In this document: in pieces, positions 7,055 through 15,071 of the stretch
Position numbering within the stretch: position 1 is the stretch's first letter
Layout of the letters: each line of letters begins with the position of its first letter
NCBI GenBank assembly: GCA_016650355.1
Contig: JAENVX010000097.1
Coordinates: 1 to 18,367 of the forward strand
Length of the DNA: 18,367 bases
Origin: Bacteroidia bacterium
GTDB taxonomy: Bacteria; Bacteroidota; Bacteroidia; Cytophagales; Cyclobacteriaceae
Direction of reading: 5' to 3'
Made by a program: the position numbers and the translations under genes
Notes under the pieces: model-generated
The model's database searches: none
What the model was told of the DNA's origin: nothing
Seen by the model: the letters and a program-made list of their open reading frames with translations, nothing else

Positions 7055-8398
7055 ATGCCCAAATTAATTACCACGCACACGCGGATTGCTGATCTGGGTA
7101 TACCTAGAATAATTGTAATTGGTGGAGGTTTCGGTGGGCTGGAAGTAATAAAGGGACTAAAAGATCAAAAAGCACAAGTTGTTTTATTTGATAAGTACAA
7201 TCATCACACCTTTCAACCACTACTGTACCAAGTAGCCACTTCAGGACTGGAGACAAATTCCATTGTAGCCCCCTTTCGAAAATTTTTTAATAACCACAGT
7301 GATTTTTATTTCCGATTGGCAGAAGTTATTAAAGTAAAACCCGAAGAAAATTACATTGAGACTTCTATTGGCGGGGTAAAATATGACTATCTCGTTATCG
7401 CCACAGGGGCAGTTACAAATTACTATGGTTTATCTGGTGTGCACAAATATGCCTCCTCTATGAAAAACATTGTGGATGCAACAAAACTCCGCAATAAAAT
7501 TATTCGACAGCTTGAATATGCCCTACTTACTGAAGATGAGGAGATGATGAACAGTCTTATGGATTTTGTAATTGTTGGGGGTGGACCTACCGGAGTTGAG
7601 TTGGCTGGTGCGCTTACAGAATTGAAAAAGAATGTCTTTCCAAAAGACTATAAGGAACTAGACATGCGGGAGATGGACATCCATCTAGTAGAAGCATCGC
7701 CTCGGTTACTCAATGGAATGACAAAACAGGCGGGAGAAAAAGCACAAGAGTTTCTTACCAAGATGGGTGTAAAGGTTCACTTGAACACGGCCGTCAAATC
7801 ATATGACGGATATGAAATCATATTGAGCACAGGTGAAAGACTTATCTCGCGGTCTCTTATCTGGGCAGCCGGGGTAAAAGGTAATCCTATATCCGGATTG
7901 AGTTCGGAAGTAGTGTCTCCAGGAGGGCGTCTGCTTGTTGACGAATATAACAGAGTAAAAGGGCACGAAAACATTTTTGCAATAGGCGATGTTGCGGTAA
8001 TGGACGGTGATAAAAAATTTCCAAAAGGGCATCCCATGATGGCGCCTCCTGCGCAACAACAAGGAAAACGATTGGCTAAAAACTTAAGGAACCTGATTAT
8101 AAAAAGAGATTTAAAACCCTTTCAGTATTTCGATAAGGGCTCAATGGCCACCATTGGCCGCAACAAAGCAGTAGTAGACATGAAAGGCATTCGGTTCCAG
8201 GGTGTGTTTGCATGGTATGTCTGGATGTTCGTTCATTTGATGTCTATTGTCGGATTTAAAAATAAAGTTTTCACTTTCTTCAGTTGGATGTGGAATTATT
8301 TTTCCTTTGACAGAAGTAACCGGCTAATAATCGGGCGGAACGAAGAAAAAATAGTTGAAGAAGAACCTAAACAAGAGTTTGTTAATATAAATTCTTGA
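7055..8398 (+). CDS. ndh: Type II NADH:quinone oxidoreductase (NDH-2)
   Basis: This is a single-subunit, non-proton-pumping flavoenzyme on the inner face of the cytoplasmic membrane. It oxidises NADH and reduces the quinone pool, presumably menaquinone here. The 447 residues fit the family. The FAD-binding Rossmann motif is VIGGGFGG (21-28), and the flavin and quinone-site segment QPLLYQVAT (54-62) follows. The NADH-binding motif is VGGGPTGVELAG (174-185). Further markers are the ATG motif of two-dinucleotide-domain flavoproteins (116-118), AAGVK (271-275), the FAD-closing AIGDVA (309-314) and PPAQQQG (331-337), the region of the AQxxQ-type quinone motif. The C-terminus (about 380-415) is rich in Trp and Phe and forms the membrane-anchoring amphipathic helices, followed by an acidic tail. 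The ATG at 7055 leaves about 17 residues before the first beta strand. A Kup gene follows after 42 bp, so co-transcription is plausible. Confidence 0.95.
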   Translation: MPKLITTHTRIADLGIPRIIVIGGGFGGLEVIKGLKDQKAQVVLFDKYNHHTFQPLLYQVATSGLETNSIVAPFRKFFNNHSDFYFRLAEVIKVKPEENYIETSIGGVKYDYLVIATGAVTNYYGLSGVHKYASSMKNIVDATKLRNKIIRQLEYALLTEDEEMMNSLMDFVIVGGGPTGVELAGALTELKKNVFPKDYKELDMREMDIHLVEASPRLLNGMTKQAGEKAQEFLTKMGVKVHLNTAVKSYDGYEIILSTGERLISRSLIWAAGVKGNPISGLSSEVVSPGGRLLVDEYNRVKGHENIFAIGDVAVMDGDKKFPKGHPMMAPPAQQQGKRLAKNLRNLIIKRDLKPFQYFDKGSMATIGRNKAVVDMKGIRFQGVFAWYVWMFVHLMSIVGFKNKVFTFFSWMWNYFSFDRSNRLIIGRNEEKIVEEEPKQEFVNINS

Positions 8399-8440
8399 TT
8401 AATCTTATTGAAGAAATTTTAGATTATTCGTTTACAATTC

Positions 8441-10453
8441 ATGGAATCATCTACTAAGCATAAATTATCTGCTGCAGGGGTTTTAGTTTCAATGGGCATC
8501 ATATATGGTGACATCGGTACGTCACCTATCTATACACTACGATTTATTGTAGGAAATCATCTCGTAACAGAAGATCTTATTTTCGGTGGACTCTCACTTG
8601 TATTCTGGACACTGACGATTGTTACTTCCATCAAATACATTTACCTCGCACTAAGTGCAGATAACAAGGGAGAAGGTGGAATTTTCGCACTGTACGCGTT
8701 GGTAAGAAGGTATAAAGCATCCTGGGTTATTTTTCCAGCCATGATTGGGTGCTGTACACTTATTGCTGACGGATTTATCACGCCTGCGATCAGTGTAACA
8801 TCAGCCGTAGAAGGGTTCAAAACACTAATGCCTAATATTACAACCCAAACCATCATTACCATCGTGATCATTATTTTGGTAGTATTGTTTACGTTCCAAC
8901 AGTTTGGTAGCAGCGTAGTAGGTAAGACCTTCGGCCCCGTCATGATGGTGTGGTTCATATTTATAGGTGCTATTGGAGCCTATCATTTATCGGACAACTT
9001 TGGAATACTGAAGGCAATCAATCCAATGTATGGCATCGACCTTCTCATAAAATATCCAGGTGGCTTTTGGATTTTAGGAGCAGTCTTCTTGTGCACCACA
9101 GGAGCGGAAGCGATGTATTCTGACCTGGGTCACTGTGGCAAATCCAATATCAGACTTGGTTGGGGAATAGTTAAGGTTAGCCTGCTACTAAGTTACTTTG
9201 GACAAGGCGCGTGGCTACTTACAAACTTTGAAGGAAAACTGTTACAGGAAACGATTCCATTTTTTGCAATCATACCAGAATGGCTATTGGTTTTTGGAGT
9301 AATCATTGCAACCATGGCCACTGTTATTGCAAGCCAGGCATTAATCTCTGGCACATTTACACTTGTAAATGAGGCGATGAAACTGAAACTATGGCCTGCG
9401 ACCCGCGTGCGCTATCCAAGCCAGGTTAAAGGTCAAATTTATATACCAGCCATAAATTGGATATTAATGTTTGGCTGCATTTTAGTTGTTTTATACTTTA
9501 AAGAGGCTGATGCCATGCAAAGTGCATATGGGTTAGCAATTACATTTGACATGCTAATGACCACGTCATTGTTAATCTACTATTTCTCCACTGCTAAAAA
9601 ATCAACCTTTCGAACATTATTGATTGCGTTCGTTTTCCTAATCGTTGAAGGTGCGTTCCTGATATCAAACTTGAGCAAATTCACTCACGGTGGTTGGTTT
9701 TCTTTTACTATCGCTTTTGTGTTTTTCTTAATGATGTATGTTCTGCTTAGAGCACGCGAATTGCGCGACAGGCACACAGAATTCGTTGACTTGAAACACT
9801 ATGTGCCACTTATTCAAGATTTGCAGGCCGACACAACTATTCCTAAAGAAGCAACAAACCTGGTGTATATGGCGGTTGCCGATAGCAAGCGTTATATCGA
9901 TTCAAATATTATTTATTCAATTTTTAAAAAGAAACCAAAACGTGCAGATGTTTATTGGTTTATCCATGTTGATACGGTAGATAGCCCCTTCACAAGTAAA
10001 TATTCTGTCGATACTATTATTCCAAAGAAGTGCTTTTTTGTAAGGATCAAACTTGGATTTAAAGCGGACCATCGTGTAAACCTTTTATTCAATAGGATCC
10101 TTCACGAAATGGCCGACAATGCTGAGATTGATTTGGTCAGTCATTATGATTCGTTGCGCAAACACTCTATGCCGGCAGATTTTAAATACATCATACTTCA
10201 CTCACTCGCTTCGGTTGATAGCGAAATATCAAGTTTTGACAATTTGATTAATCAAGGATATAGTTTTATCAAGTCACATAGCTTGCCAACTGAGGAGCAG
10301 TATGGGTTAGAACTTGCTAACGTTGCCGTTGAAAATGTTCCGATCATGGTGGGGCCTGTAGCCAAAATCAGGGTGAAGCGTGAAAAAGATAATCGACCTG
10401 GATTTGCGAATACCCCATCAATCGAAAAGATTAATGAGCTTGGCAAGAATTAG
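8441..10453 (+). CDS. kup: Kup-family K+ uptake permease, first copy
   Basis: This is an inner-membrane K+:H+ symporter of the KUP/HAK/KT family. The 670 residues give about 12 membrane helices up to about residue 437 and a cytosolic C-terminal domain beyond. Family motifs are all present: GIIYGDIGTSP (19-29), whose D24 corresponds to the coupling Asp D23 of E. coli Kup; SADNKGEGGIFALYAL (72-87); CCTLIADGFITPAIS (104-118); GFWILGAVFLCTTGAEAMYS (208-227) with E223; and SQALISGTFTLV (298-309). Compared with the adjacent second copy it has H231, T368 and D370 where the other has Leu, Ile and Asn. The cytosolic part carries YWFIHVDTVDSP (505-516) and FFVRIKLGFKADHRVN (532-547), nearly identical in both copies. 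It lies 42 bp after the NDH-2 gene. K+ as substrate is inferred from the family. Confidence 0.95.
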   Translation: MESSTKHKLSAAGVLVSMGIIYGDIGTSPIYTLRFIVGNHLVTEDLIFGGLSLVFWTLTIVTSIKYIYLALSADNKGEGGIFALYALVRRYKASWVIFPAMIGCCTLIADGFITPAISVTSAVEGFKTLMPNITTQTIITIVIIILVVLFTFQQFGSSVVGKTFGPVMMVWFIFIGAIGAYHLSDNFGILKAINPMYGIDLLIKYPGGFWILGAVFLCTTGAEAMYSDLGHCGKSNIRLGWGIVKVSLLLSYFGQGAWLLTNFEGKLLQETIPFFAIIPEWLLVFGVIIATMATVIASQALISGTFTLVNEAMKLKLWPATRVRYPSQVKGQIYIPAINWILMFGCILVVLYFKEADAMQSAYGLAITFDMLMTTSLLIYYFSTAKKSTFRTLLIAFVFLIVEGAFLISNLSKFTHGGWFSFTIAFVFFLMMYVLLRARELRDRHTEFVDLKHYVPLIQDLQADTTIPKEATNLVYMAVADSKRYIDSNIIYSIFKKKPKRADVYWFIHVDTVDSPFTSKYSVDTIIPKKCFFVRIKLGFKADHRVNLLFNRILHEMADNAEIDLVSHYDSLRKHSMPADFKYIILHSLASVDSEISSFDNLINQGYSFIKSHSLPTEEQYGLELANVAVENVPIMVGPVAKIRVKREKDNRPGFANTPSIEKINELGKN

Positions 10454-10502
10454 ATGCAAATGAAAAATTTCTTTGCTGCAATTTGTACTATTTCAGACTT
10501 CT

Positions 10503-12482
10503 GTGAACAAGAAAAATAAATCCCTGACCGCAGGAGGTGTACTGGTTGCCTTGGGAATTATCTATGGCGACATTGGAACATCTCCACTCTATGTTTTCAA
10601 TGCCATCATTGGCAATCGAGTTATCTCATCTGAGTTAGTACTAGGGGCTTTATCCTGCATAATCTGGACGCTCACGCTTATTACAAGCCTGAAATATATT
10701 TATCTCGCTCTCAGTGCAGATAATAAAGGTGAAGGAGGGGTTTTTGCGCTTTTTGCTCTAGTAAGAAAAGGAAAAGCTCGTTGGTTAGTTTACGCTGCTA
10801 TTATTGGATGCTGCACATTGCTGGCCGATGGCTTCCTTACCCCAGCTATTAGTATTTCATCCGCTGTAGAAGGGCTTCGCTTGGTTTATCCTGGTATTCA
10901 AACCACAAGCATCGTCATTGCCATTATGGTGGCATTGTTTCTATTTCAGCAATTCAATACTGGTGCCATCGGAAAATCATTTGGCCCAATCATGCTGCTT
11001 TGGTTCTCCACCATTGGAATATTTGGACTACTGCAGTGGATCAATAATCCGGAAGTGTTTAAAGCAATAAATCCATATTACGCTTGGACGTTTGCTACGC
11101 AATATCCGGGAGGATTTTGGCTGCTTGGTGCCGTATTTCTTTGCACGACTGGTGCAGAAGCATTGTATTCAGAACTTGGCCTCTGTGGCAAGCATAACAT
11201 GCGCGTTAGCTGGGGGCTAATAAAAATCTGTTTGTTATCAAATTACTTTGGCCAGGCTGCCTGGCTGCTTCAGCAAACCGGACAGCAGGGTATAGGGCAA
11301 ACATTTTTTCTCTCTGCGCCCAATGGGTTTTTGTGGTGGAGTATCCTGATTGCTGCATTAGCAACGCTTGTTGGAAGTCAGGCGTTGATATCGGGAACCT
11401 TCACATTGGTAAGTCAAGCTATAAAACTTAAACTGTGGCCTAATTCCAAATTCCGATACATCAGTCACGTTCGAGATCAAATCTATATTCCTTCCATCAA
11501 CTGGATACTAATGACAGGCTGCATAACGGCAGTTCTAATTTTCAGAGAGTCGACTGATATGGAAAGCGCCTACGGCCTGGCAATTATTCTGAATATGCTT
11601 ATGACTACGAGCCTGATGGTCTATTATTTTAAGGAGATTAAAAAATCGCTTGTCCGGACAATCATGCTAGCTAGTCTTTTCTTCATGCTGGAAGGCATTT
11701 TTCTTATTTCAAATCTTGATAAGTTTCTTCATGGCGGTTGGTTCACCTATACAATAGCAATTTTATTTTTCATAATGATGTTTGTCCTTCATAAGGCTCG
11801 TCTGCTACGTCAAAAATATCGTGAGTTTGTAAACTTAAAAGATTACATCCCATTGCTGCAGGAGTTACAGGCCGACACTTCTGTGCCCAAAGAGGCATCG
11901 CATTTAGTCTACATGTCTGTTGCCGATAGCAAAAGACATATCGATACCAGCATTATCTATTCGATTTTTAGAAAGAGGCCCAAACGTGCTGACGTTTATT
12001 GGTTCGTTCATGTTGATACGGTAGATAGTCCTTATGCAAGTAAATATTTAGTTGACGCTATCATTCCAAAAAAATGTTTCTTCGTTAGAATACAATTAGG
12101 ATTTAAAGCCGAGCATCGAGTTAACCGTATTTTCACTGAGATTCTTAGTGATCTTTCCGAAAAAGGAGAGGTCGATTTAAGTAGCCCCCACCCTTCTCTT
12201 CACAAACATAACCTGGATGCCGATTTCAAATTTATCATTTTGTATACACGAGCCTCTGTTGACAATGAAATCTCTTCTTTTGACAGCATCGTTATCCAAG
12301 GCTATAGGCTTATCAAGAAACTTAGCTTATCCACCGAAGCTCAGTTTGGTCTTGAACTTGCTAACGTTGAGGAAGAAACTGTTCCAATCATGATTGGCCC
12401 GCCTGCCAAAGTCCGTATCCATCGCGAAAATGAAGTAAAAGCTCTGGAGAAAGAAATGCGTTATTCAAGCCAGGCCAAATGA
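10503..12482 (+). CDS. kup: Kup-family K+ uptake permease, second (paralogous) copy, GTG start preferred
   Basis: This second K+:H+ symporter of the KUP family is clearly similar to the preceding gene along its whole length, so the pair is an old tandem duplication. I prefer the GTG at 10503 (659 residues), because it gives an N-terminus (MNKKNKSLTAGGVLV) of the same length as the first copy and puts the coupling Asp at residue 23, as in E. coli Kup. The in-frame TTG at 10473 would add ten residues without a counterpart. Motifs with the GTG numbering are GIIYGDIGTSP (18-28), SADNKGEGGVFALFAL (71-86), CCTLLADGFLTPAIS (103-117) and CTTGAEALYSELG (214-226). The copies diverge most in one extracytoplasmic loop (about 256-278 here) and at the C-terminal end. 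Only 49 bp separate it from the first copy. Confidence 0.94.
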   Translation: MNKKNKSLTAGGVLVALGIIYGDIGTSPLYVFNAIIGNRVISSELVLGALSCIIWTLTLITSLKYIYLALSADNKGEGGVFALFALVRKGKARWLVYAAIIGCCTLLADGFLTPAISISSAVEGLRLVYPGIQTTSIVIAIMVALFLFQQFNTGAIGKSFGPIMLLWFSTIGIFGLLQWINNPEVFKAINPYYAWTFATQYPGGFWLLGAVFLCTTGAEALYSELGLCGKHNMRVSWGLIKICLLSNYFGQAAWLLQQTGQQGIGQTFFLSAPNGFLWWSILIAALATLVGSQALISGTFTLVSQAIKLKLWPNSKFRYISHVRDQIYIPSINWILMTGCITAVLIFRESTDMESAYGLAIILNMLMTTSLMVYYFKEIKKSLVRTIMLASLFFMLEGIFLISNLDKFLHGGWFTYTIAILFFIMMFVLHKARLLRQKYREFVNLKDYIPLLQELQADTSVPKEASHLVYMSVADSKRHIDTSIIYSIFRKRPKRADVYWFVHVDTVDSPYASKYLVDAIIPKKCFFVRIQLGFKAEHRVNRIFTEILSDLSEKGEVDLSSPHPSLHKHNLDADFKFIILYTRASVDNEISSFDSIVIQGYRLIKKLSLSTEAQFGLELANVEEETVPIMIGPPAKVRIHRENEVKALEKEMRYSSQAK

Positions 12483-12590
12483 CCACTTTCGGACGCTAGC
12501 GTTCATAGTTGATCGTCTTCCAAGCATCAATATCACTTTTCCATTGATTTAGTTACTATTTTGATTGTGGCACTGATTTGGAATGAGTAG

Positions 12591-12615
12591 AAGCTTTATG
12601 CTCATCATAAAGTTT
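12591..12615 (+). terminator. Hairpin between the second kup gene and the permease array (terminator or leader structure)
   Basis: AAGCTTTATG (12591-12600) and CATAAAGTTT (12606-12615) form a 10-bp stem with one G-U wobble and a 5-nt loop (CTCAT), followed by TAAT. As a terminator it is AT-rich and thus weak. It sits 109 bp after the kup stop and ends only 4 nt before the ATG at 12620, so it could equally hinder translation of the permease gene. The rest of the 137-bp gap shows only a 10-bp perfect palindrome, ACGCTAGCGT (12493-12502). Confidence 0.4.
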
Positions 12616-12619
12616 TAAT

Positions 12620-15043
12620 ATGCTACGTAACTATTTGAAAATTGCTTTGCGCAACCTTCTTCGCAACAAGGCTTATTCAACAATCAATATTTTCGGACTT
12701 GCATTGGGTGTTGCTTGCTGCCTGCTATTGACACTCTACATATTGGATGAGATTAACTACGATAAGCATCATCAAAGATCAGGTGACATTTACCGCATCA
12801 TCAGTAAATTTCAATCGGATAGAGGCTTGGATAAATTAGGTACCGCATCACCACCCCTTGCACTCACAATGAAGGAAGAAATTCCAGAAGTCGAGCATGC
12901 GGTAAGAGTACTTAATCCTCCAGGAATAGCTCAAAGCCTTATTCGCTATGAGGATAATCTCTTTTATGAAACAGATGGTTTTCTTGCCGACTCCACCTTG
13001 TTTGATGTGTTCGCTTACGAACTGAAAGAAGGCAATCCAAAGAAAGCATTGACGCAAGGAAATTCGGTTGTTCTTTCAGAAAAACTTTCTCATAAACTTT
13101 TCAATGATGAATCCGCCTTGGACAAAATTATTTCAATCAACCAGGGAGGCACACCCAGAGACTATAAAGTGACGGGTGTATTTATTGAAAAAGGTAAAAG
13201 CATAATCAAGGCGAATTTCTTTACCTCTATGACAAGCGAAGGCTGGGGTAAATGGATCCTCACGGACGGAGCTACTCAATGGGCAGGCAATAATTTTGTT
13301 CCATCCTATTTGAAACTTGTTCCCGGCCATAGTGTCATAGAGGTTGAGAAAAAGATGAACGAAGTTCTGCTGAACCATGGAGCAGAAGCAATGAAAGCTC
13401 TTGGATTGTACAAAACACTTTCATTGGAGCCAATGGAAGATATTTATTTAAAATCAGATGTGGGCCAAAGTCCACGAATCACCTACCTATATGTTGTTGC
13501 TTCAATCGCAGTCTTCATTCTCATAATTGCCTGTATCAACTTCATGAATTTGTCTACCGCCAAAGCGACAAAGCGAGCTGGAGAAATTGGCATTCGTAAA
13601 ACAATGGGTGCCTTTCGTTCTTCACTTATCCAACAGATCTTAGGCGAAGCTTTTCTAATTGTACTTTTCTCCATTTTGATCAGCATCGTTTTGGTTCAAC
13701 TAGCACTTCCTTTCTTCAATCAGATTACCGACAAAAATATTTCATTCAATTCCGACAACTTCGTTTACTTATTTATTTCCTCAGTTATTCTGGTGATTGT
13801 TACTGGAGTAGTCGCTGGTAGCTATCCCGCGTTCTATCTATCATCTTTTCAACCTGCTCAAGTGTTGAAGGGGAAACTGAACATTGGCAATTCAGCTGGA
13901 CCTTTAAGACAGGCATTGGTTGTATTTCAATTTATGATTGCCATAGCACTCGTCTGCGGTTTTTTTATCATATCAGGGCAGTTAAAATTTATGCAGGAAT
14001 CAAATTTAGGATACAATTATCGTGCAAAAATTGTTTTGCCCTTGCGCACCAATGAAGCACGCAAGCAATATGATGCATTGAAAAAAGAAATTGAAAAAAA
14101 TAGCAGCATCAAAGCCGTTTCAGGAACTACTTATATCCCAGGATCTACCATTTGGAGTGATATGATGTTTTATTCCGATGGCGGTAATATGGACAAGGCT
14201 GTTGACATCAGAAGAAACACCGTGGATGTAGGATACATGGAAATGCTGGAAATGAAATTGATTGCTGGCAGAACGTTTACTAACAATCGTGAAATGGATA
14301 GTAAGTCTAAAATCATTCTGAACCGAACCTCTGCCACTAAACTAGGATTTTCTCCGGAAACAATGGTTGGACAAAATCTACACTTCGATTGGGGTGAAAA
14401 GAAGTATGACTTTGAAGTAATTGGAGTGATGGAGGACTTTCACCAAAATTCATTACACGAAGAAATTAAATCAACATTATTTGAATTAGCCGATAGTACC
14501 AAGCGACTTGATTTTATGATTGCTTATGTTTCCGCCAACGATTTTGAGCAGACCGTACGTTCAATAGAACAGGTTTGGAAATCCACAATCATCGACACCC
14601 CATTTGAATATTTTTTCCTGGATCAAAACATTCAAAAACAATATGATGAAGACCGCAGGATAGCTAAGATCATTAGCAGCTTCGGATTAATTGCAATGAT
14701 CATTTGTTCGTTGGGCTTATATGGTCTTTCCTCCTACATGGCAGAAAGTCGGTTTAAAGAAATCGGCATTCGCAAAGTAATGGGCGCTAGCGTAAGTCAA
14801 ATTGTGGCTATGATGTCAACCGAATTTGTAAAATTGGTGATGATAGCTTTTGTTATTGCCGTTCCGATTGCCTGGTATGGTATGGACAAGTGGCTCGAGA
14901 GTTTCGCCTATCAAATTCCAGTTGACTGGATGGTATTTGCAATCGCTGGAGTTGTGGCACTTTCTATCGCGCTGATCACAGTAAGCTTTGAATCCATTAA
15001 AGCAGCAATGGGGAATCCTGTTGATTCTTTAAGAAATGAATAA
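12620..15043 (+). CDS. FtsX/MacB-like ABC transporter permease, array member 1
   Basis: This is an inner-membrane permease subunit of a MacB/LolC/FtsX-type (type VII) ABC transporter, which acts on envelope substrates rather than moving solutes through a pore. Its substrate is unknown. The 807 residues contain two tandem units, each a periplasmic MacB_PCD-like domain and an FtsX domain. A first membrane helix (about 21-42) follows the signature RNLLRNKAYSTINIFGLALG. The first periplasmic domain is about 45-285. The first FtsX part has helices near 287-308, 336-364 and 382-405, with GEIGIRKTMGA (321-331) and AGSYPAFYLSSF (399-410). A helix at 430-452 leads to the second periplasmic domain (about 455-685). 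The second FtsX part has helices near 686-709, 733-753 and 770-790, with KEIGIRKVMGAS (713-724). No ATP-binding domain is present. The next permease gene follows after 28 bp. Confidence 0.94.
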   Translation: MLRNYLKIALRNLLRNKAYSTINIFGLALGVACCLLLTLYILDEINYDKHHQRSGDIYRIISKFQSDRGLDKLGTASPPLALTMKEEIPEVEHAVRVLNPPGIAQSLIRYEDNLFYETDGFLADSTLFDVFAYELKEGNPKKALTQGNSVVLSEKLSHKLFNDESALDKIISINQGGTPRDYKVTGVFIEKGKSIIKANFFTSMTSEGWGKWILTDGATQWAGNNFVPSYLKLVPGHSVIEVEKKMNEVLLNHGAEAMKALGLYKTLSLEPMEDIYLKSDVGQSPRITYLYVVASIAVFILIIACINFMNLSTAKATKRAGEIGIRKTMGAFRSSLIQQILGEAFLIVLFSILISIVLVQLALPFFNQITDKNISFNSDNFVYLFISSVILVIVTGVVAGSYPAFYLSSFQPAQVLKGKLNIGNSAGPLRQALVVFQFMIAIALVCGFFIISGQLKFMQESNLGYNYRAKIVLPLRTNEARKQYDALKKEIEKNSSIKAVSGTTYIPGSTIWSDMMFYSDGGNMDKAVDIRRNTVDVGYMEMLEMKLIAGRTFTNNREMDSKSKIILNRTSATKLGFSPETMVGQNLHFDWGEKKYDFEVIGVMEDFHQNSLHEEIKSTLFELADSTKRLDFMIAYVSANDFEQTVRSIEQVWKSTIIDTPFEYFFLDQNIQKQYDEDRRIAKIISSFGLIAMIICSLGLYGLSSYMAESRFKEIGIRKVMGASVSQIVAMMSTEFVKLVMIAFVIAVPIAWYGMDKWLESFAYQIPVDWMVFAIAGVVALSIALITVSFESIKAAMGNPVDSLRNE

Positions 15044-15071
15044 ACACGATTTTATCTTTTAGCCTATACCT

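Noticed and set aside
8641..8958. 105-codon open frame on the minus strand
   Set aside because: Antisense to the conserved membrane core of the first Kup copy; its hydrophobic look mirrors the Kup helices.
10473..10502. TTG at 10473 as start of the second kup gene
   Set aside because: It adds ten residues without a counterpart in the first copy; the GTG at 10503 gives matching N-termini. The TTG is not formally excluded.
12493..12502. Perfect palindrome ACGCTAGCGT after the second kup gene
   Set aside because: It has no loop and no T-run, so it is not a terminator. A 10-bp palindrome alone is not evidence for an operator.
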